A DNA stretch of 64,000 nt. Source: DAOUKH01 sp964291475. Lineage in GTDB: Bacteria > Chloroflexota > Dehalococcoidia > SHYB01. Position numbers and translations under genes: made by a program. Below, one piece after another: positions 41,124-51,236 of this stretch. Within the stretch, counting starts at the first letter, position 1. The number at the start of each line of letters is the position of its first letter. The stretch is from the NCBI GenBank assembly GCA_964291475.2, contig OZ220056.1, positions 1 to 64,000 on the forward strand, given 5' to 3'. The notes beneath the pieces were generated by a model. It did not search any database. It was not told where the DNA came from and saw nothing but the letters and a program-made list of their open reading frames with translations.

Positions 41124-42644
41124 CTATACCCCACCCGGCGGGGGCGCCGGCTCCTCCTTCGCGGCGGAACGGCGGCGGCCCAGCCAGAGGGCGGGGATGA
41201 CAGCCGCGGCGGCCACCACCATCGCCACGAAGAAGACGTCTTGGAACCACTCCAGCGTCGCGGCGAGAATAGTGTCCTCGTACGCCGCGGCGCGGGCCTC
41301 GAAGGCCTCCAGGCTCTCGCCCGCCAGCCGCAGCGGCAGGTCGAAGGTGCCCACGAGGTGCTCGAAGTGGTTCTGCCCCCACGAGCTGAGCACGGAGAGC
41401 CCTACGATCATCCCCAGCATTCGCATCACCGTCACCAGCCCCGACCCGGTCGCCTTCTGGTCGTCCGTCGTGTTGTCGAGGACGGCAACGGTGACCGGCG
41501 CGATGACGAGCCCGAACCCCAGGCCGCCGACCATCAGATCGAGGGTGCCCCGCGGCTCGGGGATTTCCAACGTCCACCGCCCCAGCAGGCCGAATCCCAG
41601 CGCCATGAGGGCGACGCCGAGGAACGCCGGCGGACGGTAGCCGAAGCGCTGGTAAAGGTAGCCGCCCAGCACCGCGCCGATGGGGATCATCACCGTCAGT
41701 CGGAGGAGGCGCAGGCCGCCGTCGAGCGGCTCGCCGCCGAGGATCGTATCGGTCATGAGCGGGATGTTGACCAGGGCAAGGACCAGCGCCGCGCCCACGA
41801 ACAGGTTTGTCATGTTCGCCGCCACCAATGGCGCCTTGCTCCACAGGCGCAGTGGGAGCATCGGGTCGCGGGCCACGGCCTCGCGCCAGACGAAGGCGGC
41901 GAAGAACAGGGCCGCGGCAGCGAGCAGCCCCACACGCCATCCCCCCGCGGCGGGCAGCACGGCGTCGTCGGAGAGGCCGAGCGCCAGCGCGGTGATACTC
42001 GCGCCGAGCAGCAGACCGCCCAGGTAGTCGACGCGCAGCCCGAAGCGCCGCTTGTTGGCAACGGCGGGCAGCACGACCGCGATGACCGCCGCGCCGATGG
42101 GGATGTTGACCCAGAAGATCCAACGCCAGTCGAGGAAGTGGATGAAGAGGCCGCCGTAGAGGGGGCCGAGCACCGCGCCGCCTTCGGCGATGGCGGCGAT
42201 GGCCCCGATAGCCACCCCGCGCCGGTTCTCAGGGAAGGCGTCGTAGACGATCGCGATGGCCGCCGGCACGAGCGCGCCGCCCCCCACGGCCTGCACCACC
42301 CGGGCCAAGACGATATAGGTGAGGCCGTCGGCAATGGCGACGAGCGCCGAACCGCCCATGAAGACCAGCATGGCCGCCGTGTAGACCCGTCCATGCCCGT
42401 AGATGTCGGAGATGCGCCCCACGAGCGGCATCGCCGCGGTGAAGCCGATCAGGTAGCCGGTGACGATCCAGGCGCCCTTGTCCAAGTCGCTGACCGGCAG
42501 GCCGACGTCGAGGAAGATGCCGGGGAGGGCGGTGACGACAACCGTCTGGTCGAGCGAGGCAACGAAGACGCCCGAGCCGGTGAGCAGCAGCAGGGCGTAG
42601 GCCGACGTCTTGGCGGCGGGCCCGGCCTCTTGCTTTCCCTGCAT
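41124..42644 (-). CDS. MFS transporter, DHA2 (EmrB/QacA) family
   Basis: 506 residues with about 14 membrane helices. Motif A-type loop PLVGRISDIYGHGRVYTAAM, motif C-like region PAAIAIVYDAFPENRRGVAI, and SLDQTVVVTALPGIFLD (the D1 motif of 14-helix drug exporters). It would export small hydrophobic compounds by proton exchange. The cytoplasmic tail is Pro-rich. It lies 25 bases downstream of the LppX-like lipoprotein gene, a pairing seen for exporters with lipoprotein partners in Actinobacteria (inference). Confidence 0.92.
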   Translation of the reverse strand: MQGKQEAGPAAKTSAYALLLLTGSGVFVASLDQTVVVTALPGIFLDVGLPVSDLDKGAWIVTGYLIGFTAAMPLVGRISDIYGHGRVYTAAMLVFMGGSALVAIADGLTYIVLARVVQAVGGGALVPAAIAIVYDAFPENRRGVAIGAIAAIAEGGAVLGPLYGGLFIHFLDWRWIFWVNIPIGAAVIAVVLPAVANKRRFGLRVDYLGGLLLGASITALALGLSDDAVLPAAGGWRVGLLAAAALFFAAFVWREAVARDPMLPLRLWSKAPLVAANMTNLFVGAALVLALVNIPLMTDTILGGEPLDGGLRLLRLTVMIPIGAVLGGYLYQRFGYRPPAFLGVALMALGFGLLGRWTLEIPEPRGTLDLMVGGLGFGLVIAPVTVAVLDNTTDDQKATGSGLVTVMRMLGMIVGLSVLSSWGQNHFEHLVGTFDLPLRLAGESLEAFEARAAAYEDTILAATLEWFQDVFFVAMVVAAAAVIPALWLGRRRSAAKEEPAPPPGGV

Positions 42645-42669
42645 GAGCTAGATAGGCCGGCGCGTCGGG

Positions 42670-43455
42670 CTAGATGGGCGGCTCGATCTCGAACGTCGCG
42701 CCGAATTCGGAGAACCGGAGCGTCCGCGAGACGCCCTCGGGTTCGTCGACGGTGAGCCTTCCATCGAGGAAGGCCCTGAGCAGCTCATGGGTCTCCGTGT
42801 CGATCAGCACCTCGATGTCCAAGATGGAGCCCTCGGCATAGCTGCCCGCCATGAACTGCGCCGCCTCGGCGGGGGCGCGTCCGGTGATGGCGTGCACCGG
42901 ACGCCCGCCGAACTCAGTGGGCTCACCCAAAAGTAAGCCCTCCATGCCCCGGAGGACGCGCGGCACGCCTTCGGCGGGATCGAAGAAGGCGAGCGGGTTC
43001 AGTGCCGTTTCGAATGTCTGCCAATCGCCGCTGACCGGGTTGGTCATGTAGGTCTTGCCGTCCGCACCGATGACCTCCAGGCGGAGCACGAGACCGGCGA
43101 AGATGGCGTCGATTTCTGCATAGAGGCTGTCGGGCCTGATCATGAAGCCCTCGGCGCGGCGGAGCCCCAGTCCGTTCGAGATCGGCGTCTCCCCGCCCTC
43201 GTTTTCCAGGATGTACCGGAAGGAGGTAACCTTTGCCATGGCGTCGATAGATGCGGCGATGACGTCTTCGGCACGCGGCGCCGGCGTGGGCGTTGGCGGC
43301 GGCGTGGGCGTTGCCGACGGCGTCGAGGTCGGCTCTTCACCGCCTCCGCAAGCCGCGAGCACAAGCAGCAACGTAAGAACTGAAAGAAGCCTCGCCGCGG
43401 CCCTCCGGCCGGAGCCCGACCGGCCCGCTCCGAAAGCAACCAACGCCATGCTCAT
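42670..43455 (-). CDS. LppX/LprAFG-like lipoprotein
   Basis: 261 residues from ATG 43455 (another ATG at 43464). Signal peptide with lipobox VLTLLLVLAACGGG, then a Thr/Pro linker, then a LppX_LprAFG-type domain: VIAASIDAMAKVTSFRYILE, YMTNPVSGDWQTF, VLIDTETHELLRAFLDGRL. The family holds lipids in a hydrophobic cavity and in mycobacteria is coupled to a MFS exporter, as here. A TATAAT on the minus strand (43463-43468) lies just upstream. Confidence 0.85.
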   Translation of the reverse strand: MSMALVAFGAGRSGSGRRAAARLLSVLTLLLVLAACGGGEEPTSTPSATPTPPPTPTPAPRAEDVIAASIDAMAKVTSFRYILENEGGETPISNGLGLRRAEGFMIRPDSLYAEIDAIFAGLVLRLEVIGADGKTYMTNPVSGDWQTFETALNPLAFFDPAEGVPRVLRGMEGLLLGEPTEFGGRPVHAITGRAPAEAAQFMAGSYAEGSILDIEVLIDTETHELLRAFLDGRLTVDEPEGVSRTLRFSEFGATFEIEPPI

Positions 43456-43462
43456 GCAGCGC

Positions 43463-43468
43463 ATTATA
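43463..43468 (-). promoter_or_regulatory. candidate -10 box of the lipoprotein-MFS pair
   Basis: TATAAT on the reverse strand, 7 bases before the ATG at 43455, which would give a very short leader. It supports the start at 43455 rather than 43464. No clear -35. Confidence 0.4.
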
Positions 43469-43501
43469 GGCTCACGACCGCGGCGTCAAAGTCCTCGAAG
43501 C

Positions 43502-45514
43502 GTGACCTTCCTGAGCGCTCTGCTCGCCGCGGCGCTCCTCCTCGCGGCGTGCGACGGCGGCGCCCCGACGCCGACACCGGCGCCCACCGCCCCTCCTACC
43601 GCAACCGCGACCGCTGTCCCCGCCCACGAGCCGCCCACGCCGACCCCCGCGGCCACTGCCCCTCCAACGGCCGGACCTACGGTCCCCGCTATCAGCTCGA
43701 CCGCCACGCCGACCGCGGCCGCCACCACGCCCACGGCGACATCGGCTCCGACCGCCACCTCCGTGCCGGCGCGTGCCTTCCTCCCCATCCCCAAGCCGCC
43801 CCGGGGCGACCCCATCGAGCTGGCCGAGCGCCTGAAGTATGGGGGCGGCATGGAGATCGCGTCGCTCCCGCGCATCGAGACGGACCTTGCCGTTGGGCAC
43901 GTCGAGGAGTTTCACGTCCTCGATGTTGGCGAGCTGCGCCCCTTCACCGTCGAGGCGGAGCTCCGGCTGGTCAGCGAGCACGCCTACTTCTACGTCGAGC
44001 GCGGGACCCGCGTGCGCGACAGTCAACTCGAAGCGTCGGCCCGCGAGCTCGAGGAACACATCATCCCCACGATCCGCCGCCTGGTGAACCCGGAATGGGA
44101 GCCCGGAGCGGGGATCGACTCGCGGCTCACCATCCTGAACGCCCGCATTCCCAACGTCGCGGGCTACTACAACCTACTCGACACGCTGCCCCGCGCGGTG
44201 AACCGGCTCAGCAACGAGCGGCCGATGGTCTACCTCAGCCTGCTCTCCGTGCAGCCGGGCAGCGGCCGGTACCACGGCGTCCTGACCCACGAGCTGCAGC
44301 ACGCCGCCCAAGCCGAGGCCGACCCCTTCGAGACGGCGTGGGTCCACGAGGGAGCCGCTGAGTACGCCGCCGCCGCGGCCGGCTATCGCGGCGGGCCCGG
44401 CGGCTTCTTCTTCGTTCCGCCCGGCATACAGCTGACCTTGTGGCCAGACGAGCACGATGCCGTCGGCCCGCACTACGGCGCCGCCTACAGCTTTGTGACC
44501 TACCTCGCTCAACGCGTCGGCGAAGACGCTCTCGTCTCGCTGCTGACCAGTCCGCTCACCGGCGCCGAGGGCGTCGAGTCGTTCCTCACCGAGCAGGGGT
44601 TCGACGCCGGCTTCGACGCCTTCTTCCTCGAGTGGACGGTGGACAACCTGAAGCGCGCCCTCGCCCTTGCCGGCAACGCCTTCGGCGCCGGCCTCCGCAG
44701 CCGGATCTCGGACACGGGCGAAGTGGAGCGGGAGGCCGGCCAATACGCCGCCGACTATGTCCTTGTCGATTCCGACGACCGCGCCCGTCGGCTCGTCTTC
44801 GAAGGCAGCCCTGAGGTCCGGCTCCTTCCCACGTCGCCGCCGTCGGGGGAAATGATGTGGTGGAGCAACCGGGGCGACGGCATCGACGCGACGCTCACCC
44901 GCGCCTTCGACCTGACCGGCGTGAGCGGTGCGTCGCTCACCTTCGACCTCTGGTTCGACATCGAAGAGAGCTTCGACTTCGCTTACGTCGTGGCCTCCCG
45001 CGATGGCGGCCTGTCGTGGGAGGTCCTGGAAGGCTCCCACTCGACCGTCGACGACCCGCTCGGGCAGAGCTTCGGCCCCGCCTACACCGGCAAGAGCGGC
45101 GGGGGCCGCAACGCCCGTTGGGTTCAGGAGGAGATCGACCTGAGCGACTACGCCGGCGGCGAAGTGCTGATCCGGTTCGAGTACGTCACCGACCAAGCGG
45201 TGCACGCCGAAGGCCTGCTCCTCGACGACTTGCGCCTCGAAGCCACGAGCTTCTTCGACGACGCCGAGTCGGACGCCGGGTGGCGGGCCGAGGGCTTCTT
45301 CCGCACCGACAACCGCGCGCCACAGACCTACGGCGTGCGCTTCGTCGAGTTCGGCACTGAAGGAAGGGTTATCGAGGTCCCCCTCGACGAAACCCTCCGC
45401 GGGGAGGTCGCCCTGCCGGCCAACGGCCCTGGCGGCGTTGTCCTCATCGCGCCCACCGCTCCAGTGACCGGCGTGCCCGCGTCGTACCGCGTCGCGGTCG
45501 AGTACATCGAGTAG
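43502..45514 (+). CDS. secreted lipoprotein with a zinc metallopeptidase-like domain
   Basis: 670 residues from the GTG at 43502; ATGs at 43448 and 43454 also read in but lie inside the divergent lipoprotein gene. Signal peptide and lipobox LLAAALLLAACDGG, then a Thr/Pro/Ala linker of about 80 residues. The peptidase part has HGVLTHELQHAAQAEADPFE (H-E-x-x-H) and WVHEGAAEYAAAAAG with the third ligand Glu. After it come beta-sandwich parts with FDLWFDIEESFDFAYVVASR and a MAM-like or immune-inhibitor-A-like C-terminus. Likely an extracellular protease on the cell surface. Confidence 0.82.
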   Translation: MTFLSALLAAALLLAACDGGAPTPTPAPTAPPTATATAVPAHEPPTPTPAATAPPTAGPTVPAISSTATPTAAATTPTATSAPTATSVPARAFLPIPKPPRGDPIELAERLKYGGGMEIASLPRIETDLAVGHVEEFHVLDVGELRPFTVEAELRLVSEHAYFYVERGTRVRDSQLEASARELEEHIIPTIRRLVNPEWEPGAGIDSRLTILNARIPNVAGYYNLLDTLPRAVNRLSNERPMVYLSLLSVQPGSGRYHGVLTHELQHAAQAEADPFETAWVHEGAAEYAAAAAGYRGGPGGFFFVPPGIQLTLWPDEHDAVGPHYGAAYSFVTYLAQRVGEDALVSLLTSPLTGAEGVESFLTEQGFDAGFDAFFLEWTVDNLKRALALAGNAFGAGLRSRISDTGEVEREAGQYAADYVLVDSDDRARRLVFEGSPEVRLLPTSPPSGEMMWWSNRGDGIDATLTRAFDLTGVSGASLTFDLWFDIEESFDFAYVVASRDGGLSWEVLEGSHSTVDDPLGQSFGPAYTGKSGGGRNARWVQEEIDLSDYAGGEVLIRFEYVTDQAVHAEGLLLDDLRLEATSFFDDAESDAGWRAEGFFRTDNRAPQTYGVRFVEFGTEGRVIEVPLDETLRGEVALPANGPGGVVLIAPTAPVTGVPASYRVAVEYIE

Positions 45515-45518
45515 CCCG

Positions 45519-46778
45519 CTAGAGCCGCCACATGTCGCGGCGGGTGAGAGTGAGCCAGGCTACGGGAAGGGCGAGGGCGAGCCCGACGACGACGAAGGCG
45601 ATGCGCAGGTTGGTCCAGTCGCCGAGCGCGCCGGCGGCCATCGCCCCGAGCGGCGACAGGCTGAACGAGAGGAAGTAGAGCGACATCGCCCGCCCCCGGA
45701 ACTCGTCCGCCACGTTCGTCTGAACGAGGGTGTTTCCGAGGGCGAGCGTGGAGGCCGAGGTAGCCCCGAGGACCACCATCGCGGCGAACGAGAAGGCGAG
45801 GTTCCCCGCCGCGCCCATCGCGGCGATGAACAGCCCGGTCCCGATCGCGGCGCAGAAATAGACAAGGCCCTTGTTGCGGATGTCGCCCTTCATGACGAGC
45901 AACAGCGCCCCCACGAGGCCCCCCACGCCGAGTGTGATAAACAGGGCCGAAAAGCCGCCTTCCTCTTGTCCCAGCACGTCCTTGGCGAACGCCGCCATCA
46001 GTTGCGTCATCGACATCCCGAGCAGCGCGGCGAGGAACGAAACGGTCAGCAGTGCCCTGATCATGCGGTCGCCGCGGGCGTAACGGACGCCGTCGGCGAT
46101 GCTCTGGAAGAAGGGCGCACCCGTCCCCACCGATGTGAAGCGGCGCCGCATGAGCAGCACCGACACGACCCCGCCCACGTAACCGGCCGACTGGAGAAAG
46201 AACGTCCCCTCGGTGCCGACGGCGATGAGCAACACGCCCCCGACCGACGGGCCGATAACCCGCATGGAGTTCATCACCACGGCGTTGATCGACACCGCGC
46301 TGGGCAGGTCTTCCCTGCCCACGATGTCGTGGATCGCCGACATCCGGGCGGGGTTGTTGAGTGCGAAGAACGAGCCGCTCAGAAAGGCGAGGATGTAGAC
46401 GTGCCAGATCACGACCGCGCCGGTCATGACGATCAGGGCCAAGACCAACGCGACCAGCGCCAGCGACACCTGGCTGAACAGCATCAGATTCCGGCGGTTG
46501 AGGCGGTCCGCAAGCGCTCCGCCGACCGGCGACATGAAGAACATGCCGGCGCCCTGGGCAAACGCCACGACGCCAAGCTGGAAGGCCGTGCCGTCGAGGT
46601 CGTTGTAGACCAGCCAACCCTTGCCCAGCTGCTGGGACCACTGCCCCATCTGCGTAAAGAGGTTGCCGGACAGCAGGAACCGGAAGTCGGGGTGGCGCAA
46701 GGCGCCGAAGCGGGTCGGCGCCGGCGGCAAAGGCCGACGGGGCTGTGGGTCGCGGTGCCGCCTAGGCTCGCGGGCCAT
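45519..46778 (-). CDS. MFS transporter (EntS-like, MFS_3)
   Basis: 419 residues from ATG 46778; an alternative ATG at 46820 adds residues of low complexity. Twelve-helix transporter: LRHPDFRFLLSGNLFTQMGQ at the start, GGALADRLNRRNLMLFSQVS (motif A) and ALNNPARMSAIHDIVGREDL (MFS_3). EntS-like members export siderophores or other small molecules. It is convergent with the protease gene, four bases apart. Cargo unknown. Confidence 0.9.
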   Translation of the reverse strand: MAREPRRHRDPQPRRPLPPAPTRFGALRHPDFRFLLSGNLFTQMGQWSQQLGKGWLVYNDLDGTAFQLGVVAFAQGAGMFFMSPVGGALADRLNRRNLMLFSQVSLALVALVLALIVMTGAVVIWHVYILAFLSGSFFALNNPARMSAIHDIVGREDLPSAVSINAVVMNSMRVIGPSVGGVLLIAVGTEGTFFLQSAGYVGGVVSVLLMRRRFTSVGTGAPFFQSIADGVRYARGDRMIRALLTVSFLAALLGMSMTQLMAAFAKDVLGQEEGGFSALFITLGVGGLVGALLLVMKGDIRNKGLVYFCAAIGTGLFIAAMGAAGNLAFSFAAMVVLGATSASTLALGNTLVQTNVADEFRGRAMSLYFLSFSLSPLGAMAAGALGDWTNLRIAFVVVGLALALPVAWLTLTRRDMWRL

Positions 46779-47001
46779 CCCTACCGGCGCTCCTCCGTGC
46801 CGGGGGGCGTCCCCACGCACGGCCCCTGAGCGAAGCTATCGCTGGAACGTACGCGCATTTGAGTGTTCCGCGGCGACCCCGCGGAGCCGCCGCATAAGAT
46901 AGCAAAAACTCTCACCGAATGGGCCAAATCCAGCCGTCCAACAGAGAAGGTCTCGATGCTATAATGACCGATGGCATTGGTCTGGGAAGGGGCGGCTCGG
47001 G
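46779..47001 (+). other. intergenic region between divergent MFS and LOG-like genes
   Basis: 223 bases with a hairpin at 46868-46884 (CCGCGG / CCGCGG, loop CGACC). An extended -10 promoter element (TGCTATAAT, 46957-46965) points right, with no good -35. It would start the LOG-like/enolase transcript. No gene seen. Confidence 0.45.
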
Positions 47002-47480
47002 ATGCACATCGCGGTTCTCGGAAGATCCGACGGGTGCACTCCTGAGGTTTACGCCCTAGCGGAGGCGGTGGGGCGCGAGATCGGCGCCCGGGGCCACACC
47101 CTCGTCTGCGGCGGCGGCAACGGCGTCATGGAGGCTGCCTGCAAGGGGGCCAAGGCCGCCGGCGGCATCACCATCGGCATCCTTCCCGGCCCCGACCGCG
47201 CCGGCGCCAACGCCTACGTCGACTACCCCATCGTCACCGGCATCGGCTACGCCCGGAACTCCCTGGTCGCCATGAACGGCGACGTCTGCATCGCCGTCGA
47301 GGGCGAGTACGGCACACTCTCTGAGATCGGCTTCGCCCTCGCCTACAACAAGCCGCTGGTGGGACTCAAGAGCTGGACGCTCATCAGGGGGGACGGCGAG
47401 CCCGAGCCCCGCTTGAACGTCGCCACCGACCCCGCCGACGCCGTAGCCCGGGCAGAGGCGCTGGGCCGGGAGCTGGGCCG

Positions 47481-47484
<4 letters not shown>
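47002..47484 (+). CDS. TIGR00725/LOG-like protein
   Basis: 160 residues. Rossmann-like fold: IAVLGRSDGCTPEVYALAEA, then LVCGGGNGVMEAACKGAKAA (nucleotide loop) and IVTGIGYARNSLVAMNGDVC. The LOG catalytic P-G-G-x-G-T-x-x-E reads EGEYGTLSE, so the Glu-Gly-Thr core stays but the P-G-G is lost. TIGR00725 members resemble cytokinin-activating phosphoribohydrolases but their substrate is unknown. It overlaps the enolase start by four bases, so the two are translated together. Confidence 0.88.
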
Positions 47485-48797
<1,313 letters not shown>

Positions 48798-48844
48798 CCC
48801 CCGCGCCCCTCTCCGGGCCGCGGCCCCCCAGGGAGGGACCCGCT

Positions 48845-49798
48845 ATGTCTCCCGTCGACGTGATGACCGTCCTGGGTCCAGTGAGCTCGGCCGACCTCGG
48901 CGCCACCCTGACCCACGAGCACCTGGTCGCCTCCGCCACCGGCGCCGACTACGACAGCACCCTCCACTTCGACTATGAGGGCCAGTTGATCAAGCTCACC
49001 GAGGACATGAAACGCCTCAAGGAAGCCGGCGTCTCCTCCATCATCGACCCCATCCCGATGGAGCTTGGCCGCAAGGTCGACTTCATGCAGGACGTTTCCC
49101 GCGCCTCCGGCGTCAACGTCGTCTGCGCCACCGGCCTCTACACCGACCAAGGCCCGTTCCGCGGCTACCCGCAGTACTTCGTGAGCAAGACCGTCGACGA
49201 GATCGAGGAGATCTACGTCACCGAGATCACCGAGGGCGTAGGCCCCCGGAAGATCAGGCCCGGCGTCATCAAGTGCGCCACCGGCCCCCATAACGTCAGC
49301 GAGAACGAGGAGAAGGCGCTGCGCGCCGCCGCTCGCGCCGCCAAGAAGACCGGCGCCCCAATCACCACCCACACCACCGACGGCAGCATGGGGCCCGAGC
49401 AGCTCGACATCTTCGAGGACGAAGGTCTCGACCTCCGGCGCGTCACGGTGGGGCATTGCAGCGACTCCGCCGATCTCGACTATCACGTCAGCATGCTCCG
49501 GCGCGGGGCCTACATCGGCTTCGACCGCCTGGGGCTGGAGAACTTTGTCGACGACGAGACCAAGATCGGCGTCATCGCCGCTCTCGTCGCCATGGGGTTC
49601 TCCTCGCAGATCGTCTTCTCGCACGACAACGTCGGCTGCCTGCACGGGTTGAAGACCCGGCCCACAAACCCCGAGAAGCGCCGCTACACCTACCTGCTCG
49701 ACTCGTTCGTCCCCGAGCTGCGGCGCAGCGGCGTGTCGCAGGACGACATCGACCGCATCCTCGTCGAGAATCCCCGCCGCTACTTCGAGGGCGGCTAG
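48845..49798 (+). CDS. phosphotriesterase family hydrolase
   Basis: 317 residues. Metal motif LTHEHLVAS at the N-terminus (H-x-H pair), the bridging Lys in RPGVIKCATGPHNVSENEEK, HTTDGSMGPEQLDIFEDEG, VGHCSDSADL (metal His) and IVFSHDNVGCLHGLKTRPTN with the last metal Asp. Phosphotriesterase-like lactonase or esterase, two-metal barrel. It stands 47 bases after enolase, and may be cotranscribed. Substrate not inferable. Confidence 0.9.
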   Translation: MSPVDVMTVLGPVSSADLGATLTHEHLVASATGADYDSTLHFDYEGQLIKLTEDMKRLKEAGVSSIIDPIPMELGRKVDFMQDVSRASGVNVVCATGLYTDQGPFRGYPQYFVSKTVDEIEEIYVTEITEGVGPRKIRPGVIKCATGPHNVSENEEKALRAAARAAKKTGAPITTHTTDGSMGPEQLDIFEDEGLDLRRVTVGHCSDSADLDYHVSMLRRGAYIGFDRLGLENFVDDETKIGVIAALVAMGFSSQIVFSHDNVGCLHGLKTRPTNPEKRRYTYLLDSFVPELRRSGVSQDDIDRILVENPRRYFEGG

Positions 49799-49999
49799 CC
49801 CCGCGGCCATCGACCTACCGGGGCAGGCCGATGGCCGCGGTCGTCACCGGCGAACTCGCCGCCGCCATCCCCACCCTCCGCTTTCCGCCGCTAGCGGGGA
49901 TTCACTAGGCCACGGAGGGGCTCTGCAGGCACCGGCCGGGGCGCTCGCTCGGTCTGCCTCCTCACGCGTCCGCAGGGCATCTTGAGCGTCCCGGCCAAG

Positions 50000-50011
50000 G
50001 AACATATGTTC
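50000..50011. promoter_or_regulatory. LexA-box-like palindrome
   Basis: GAACATATGTTC, a perfect 12-base palindrome. It fits the Gram-positive/Chloroflexota SOS operator pattern GAAC-N4-GTTC, and lies just behind the -10 box of the minus-strand promoter, where a repressor would block transcription start. The ATG of the small frame lies within it. Confidence 0.5.
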
Positions 50012-50020
50012 TCTATGGCG

Positions 50021-50049
50021 ATAGTACGCCCTCTTCAAGGTCGTGTCAA
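50021..50049 (-). promoter_or_regulatory. strong sigma70 promoter, minus strand
   Basis: Perfect -35 TTGACA (50044-50049), 17-base spacer, -10 TACTAT (50021-50026). This is the closest match to consensus spacing and -35 sequence in the window. The predicted start at about 50014 meets the palindrome at 50000-50011. The transcript would run left into the 49.8-50.0 kb gap and then antisense to the phosphotriesterase-family gene. Confidence 0.7.
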
Positions 50050-50198
50050 GCGGGCCTTGGCGTGGGAATGGGCGGGCCGACGGAGGGCACCTGCTAACGT
50101 TCCTCCCTCTCCCAAGGAGGGCAAGAGCCGGCTGCAGCCGCTCAGCAACGGGCTTCACCGTCGTCCCCCGAGGCTACGCTCGGCGGAGAACAAGCCGG

Positions 50199-50660
50199 TT
50201 ACAGATCCCGCAGGTGCGTGAAGTTCACGGCGACCTCGTCCCCTTGGGCTAGAGCTGTAAGGTAGAGGTCGAGATCCACGGTGAGCAGCGGCGTTTCCGC
50301 AGTGATGGCTTCGAGGAGCGCCGCGTCGGTTAGGCCGAGCCGTGCGAACGCACTGTTGCCGGAGGCTTGTGCACTGGCGACGACGACCTCCTCACTTCCT
50401 TGAATGAGGATTCGGAGCTTTTCAAAGAGGAAGGAACGCTCCGGTTCCCCATGCTGGGCGAGCAGATTGGACGTTTCCGTGAGGGTGTTCGGCGTCACGT
50501 ACACACGCTCAACACGGTCGATCACGTCAACCAGAGTGTCGTAATCCTCCGCCGTGTATTCCTTCAACCGGCGATGCTTCGCGATCAAGTCCCGCCCAAC
50601 ACTGCCCACGACAAGCAACACGAGAAGGTTCGCGTCGATGAAGAGTCCGACCGGGGGCAT
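50199..50660 (-). CDS. PIN domain protein
   Basis: 153 residues. PIN nuclease fold: GLFIDANLLVLLVVGSVGRD (Asp9), TPNTLTETSNLLAQH (Glu62), RLGLTDAALLEAITAETPLL (Asp112) and TVDLDLYLTAL (Asp129/131). The four acidic residues fit the Mg2+ site of PIN RNases such as VapC. It lies seven bases after a 99-residue gene, so the two form a unit like toxin-antitoxin pairs. Base composition is less GC-rich than the neighbours. Confidence 0.85.
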   Translation of the reverse strand: MPPVGLFIDANLLVLLVVGSVGRDLIAKHRRLKEYTAEDYDTLVDVIDRVERVYVTPNTLTETSNLLAQHGEPERSFLFEKLRILIQGSEEVVVASAQASGNSAFARLGLTDAALLEAITAETPLLTVDLDLYLTALAQGDEVAVNFTHLRDL

Positions 50661-50667
50661 CCGCTCG

Positions 50668-50967
50668 CTAGAAAGCCTTCACGTCGTGGTCCTTAAGAGA
50701 CTCGATCTGGCGACTCTCGTCGTCGATGCGAAGCACCTTATAGGAACGCGCTCTTGGAGTCGCCTCATTCCGTGTGGAGAAGAAGTTTTCCCTCTGTATC
50801 GTCTTGCCGGCTCGGTCCCAGGGCCGAGAGAAGCCAATGGTAATGATCCACCTATTGGACGCGGGGTCGAACTCCACCTCTTCAAGGCCGACGTCCACTA
50901 CCTCTTCATCGATGAAGAGATCGGCAACGTACTCCTTCGCGGTTCGCACGGCTTCCTTGACGTGCAT
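50668..50967 (-). CDS. hypothetical protein, partner of the PIN gene
   Basis: 99 residues (MHVKEAVRTAKEYVADLFID), with CGGAGG before the ATG. A short N-terminal helix is followed by a beta-rich part: VEFDPASNRWIITIGFSRPW, then FSTRNEATPRARSYKVLRID. It does not look like the usual AbrB, RHH or Phd antitoxins. Position just before the PIN gene suggests the antitoxin or a substrate-binding partner. Not recognised beyond this. Confidence 0.7.
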   Translation of the reverse strand: MHVKEAVRTAKEYVADLFIDEEVVDVGLEEVEFDPASNRWIITIGFSRPWDRAGKTIQRENFFSTRNEATPRARSYKVLRIDDESRQIESLKDHDVKAF

Positions 50968-51236
50968 GGGAACCTCCGTTCTCCATTCCCATGTATTGTA
51001 GCGTCCGCCGGAACGCTAGGCCCGCCTCTCCACCCCCGAGGCGCGTACGCCGGGGGTGGCCTGCGGCGCGGACCTTCCCTCAGTCTCCTCCGGATAGGGA
51101 AAGAGGGCAATGGGTGAAGAGCTTCCCCTCCGCTTGAAAGCCCGCCGGTGCCGGGGTAGCATCGGGGCGCTTGAAGTGGCGGCCCTCCTTGCAGGGAGCA
51201 GCCGCCCAAGCCAACGCTCGACTGAGGAGTGCAGGT

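Larger units (their letters stand above)
49799..50198. other. 400-base intergenic region with one strong minus-strand promoter
   Basis: No recognisable gene. A minus-strand frame of 53 codons from ATG 50005 to 49844 (MFLGRDAQDALRTREEADRA) follows the promoter at 50021-50049 but has no known family and a biased composition. On the plus strand, the segment at 50100-50190 has an A/G-rich run and a small inverted element. No tRNA or repeat of the 12.6-kb type was found. Confidence 0.4.

Noticed and set aside
41076..42755. Plus-strand frame of 559 codons
   Set aside because: Antisense to an MFS transporter with recognisable motifs and membrane helices.
43681..43800. Thr/Pro/Ala codon run as a tandem repeat
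   Set aside because: Low-complexity linker typical of secreted lipoproteins, not a repeat with a fixed unit.
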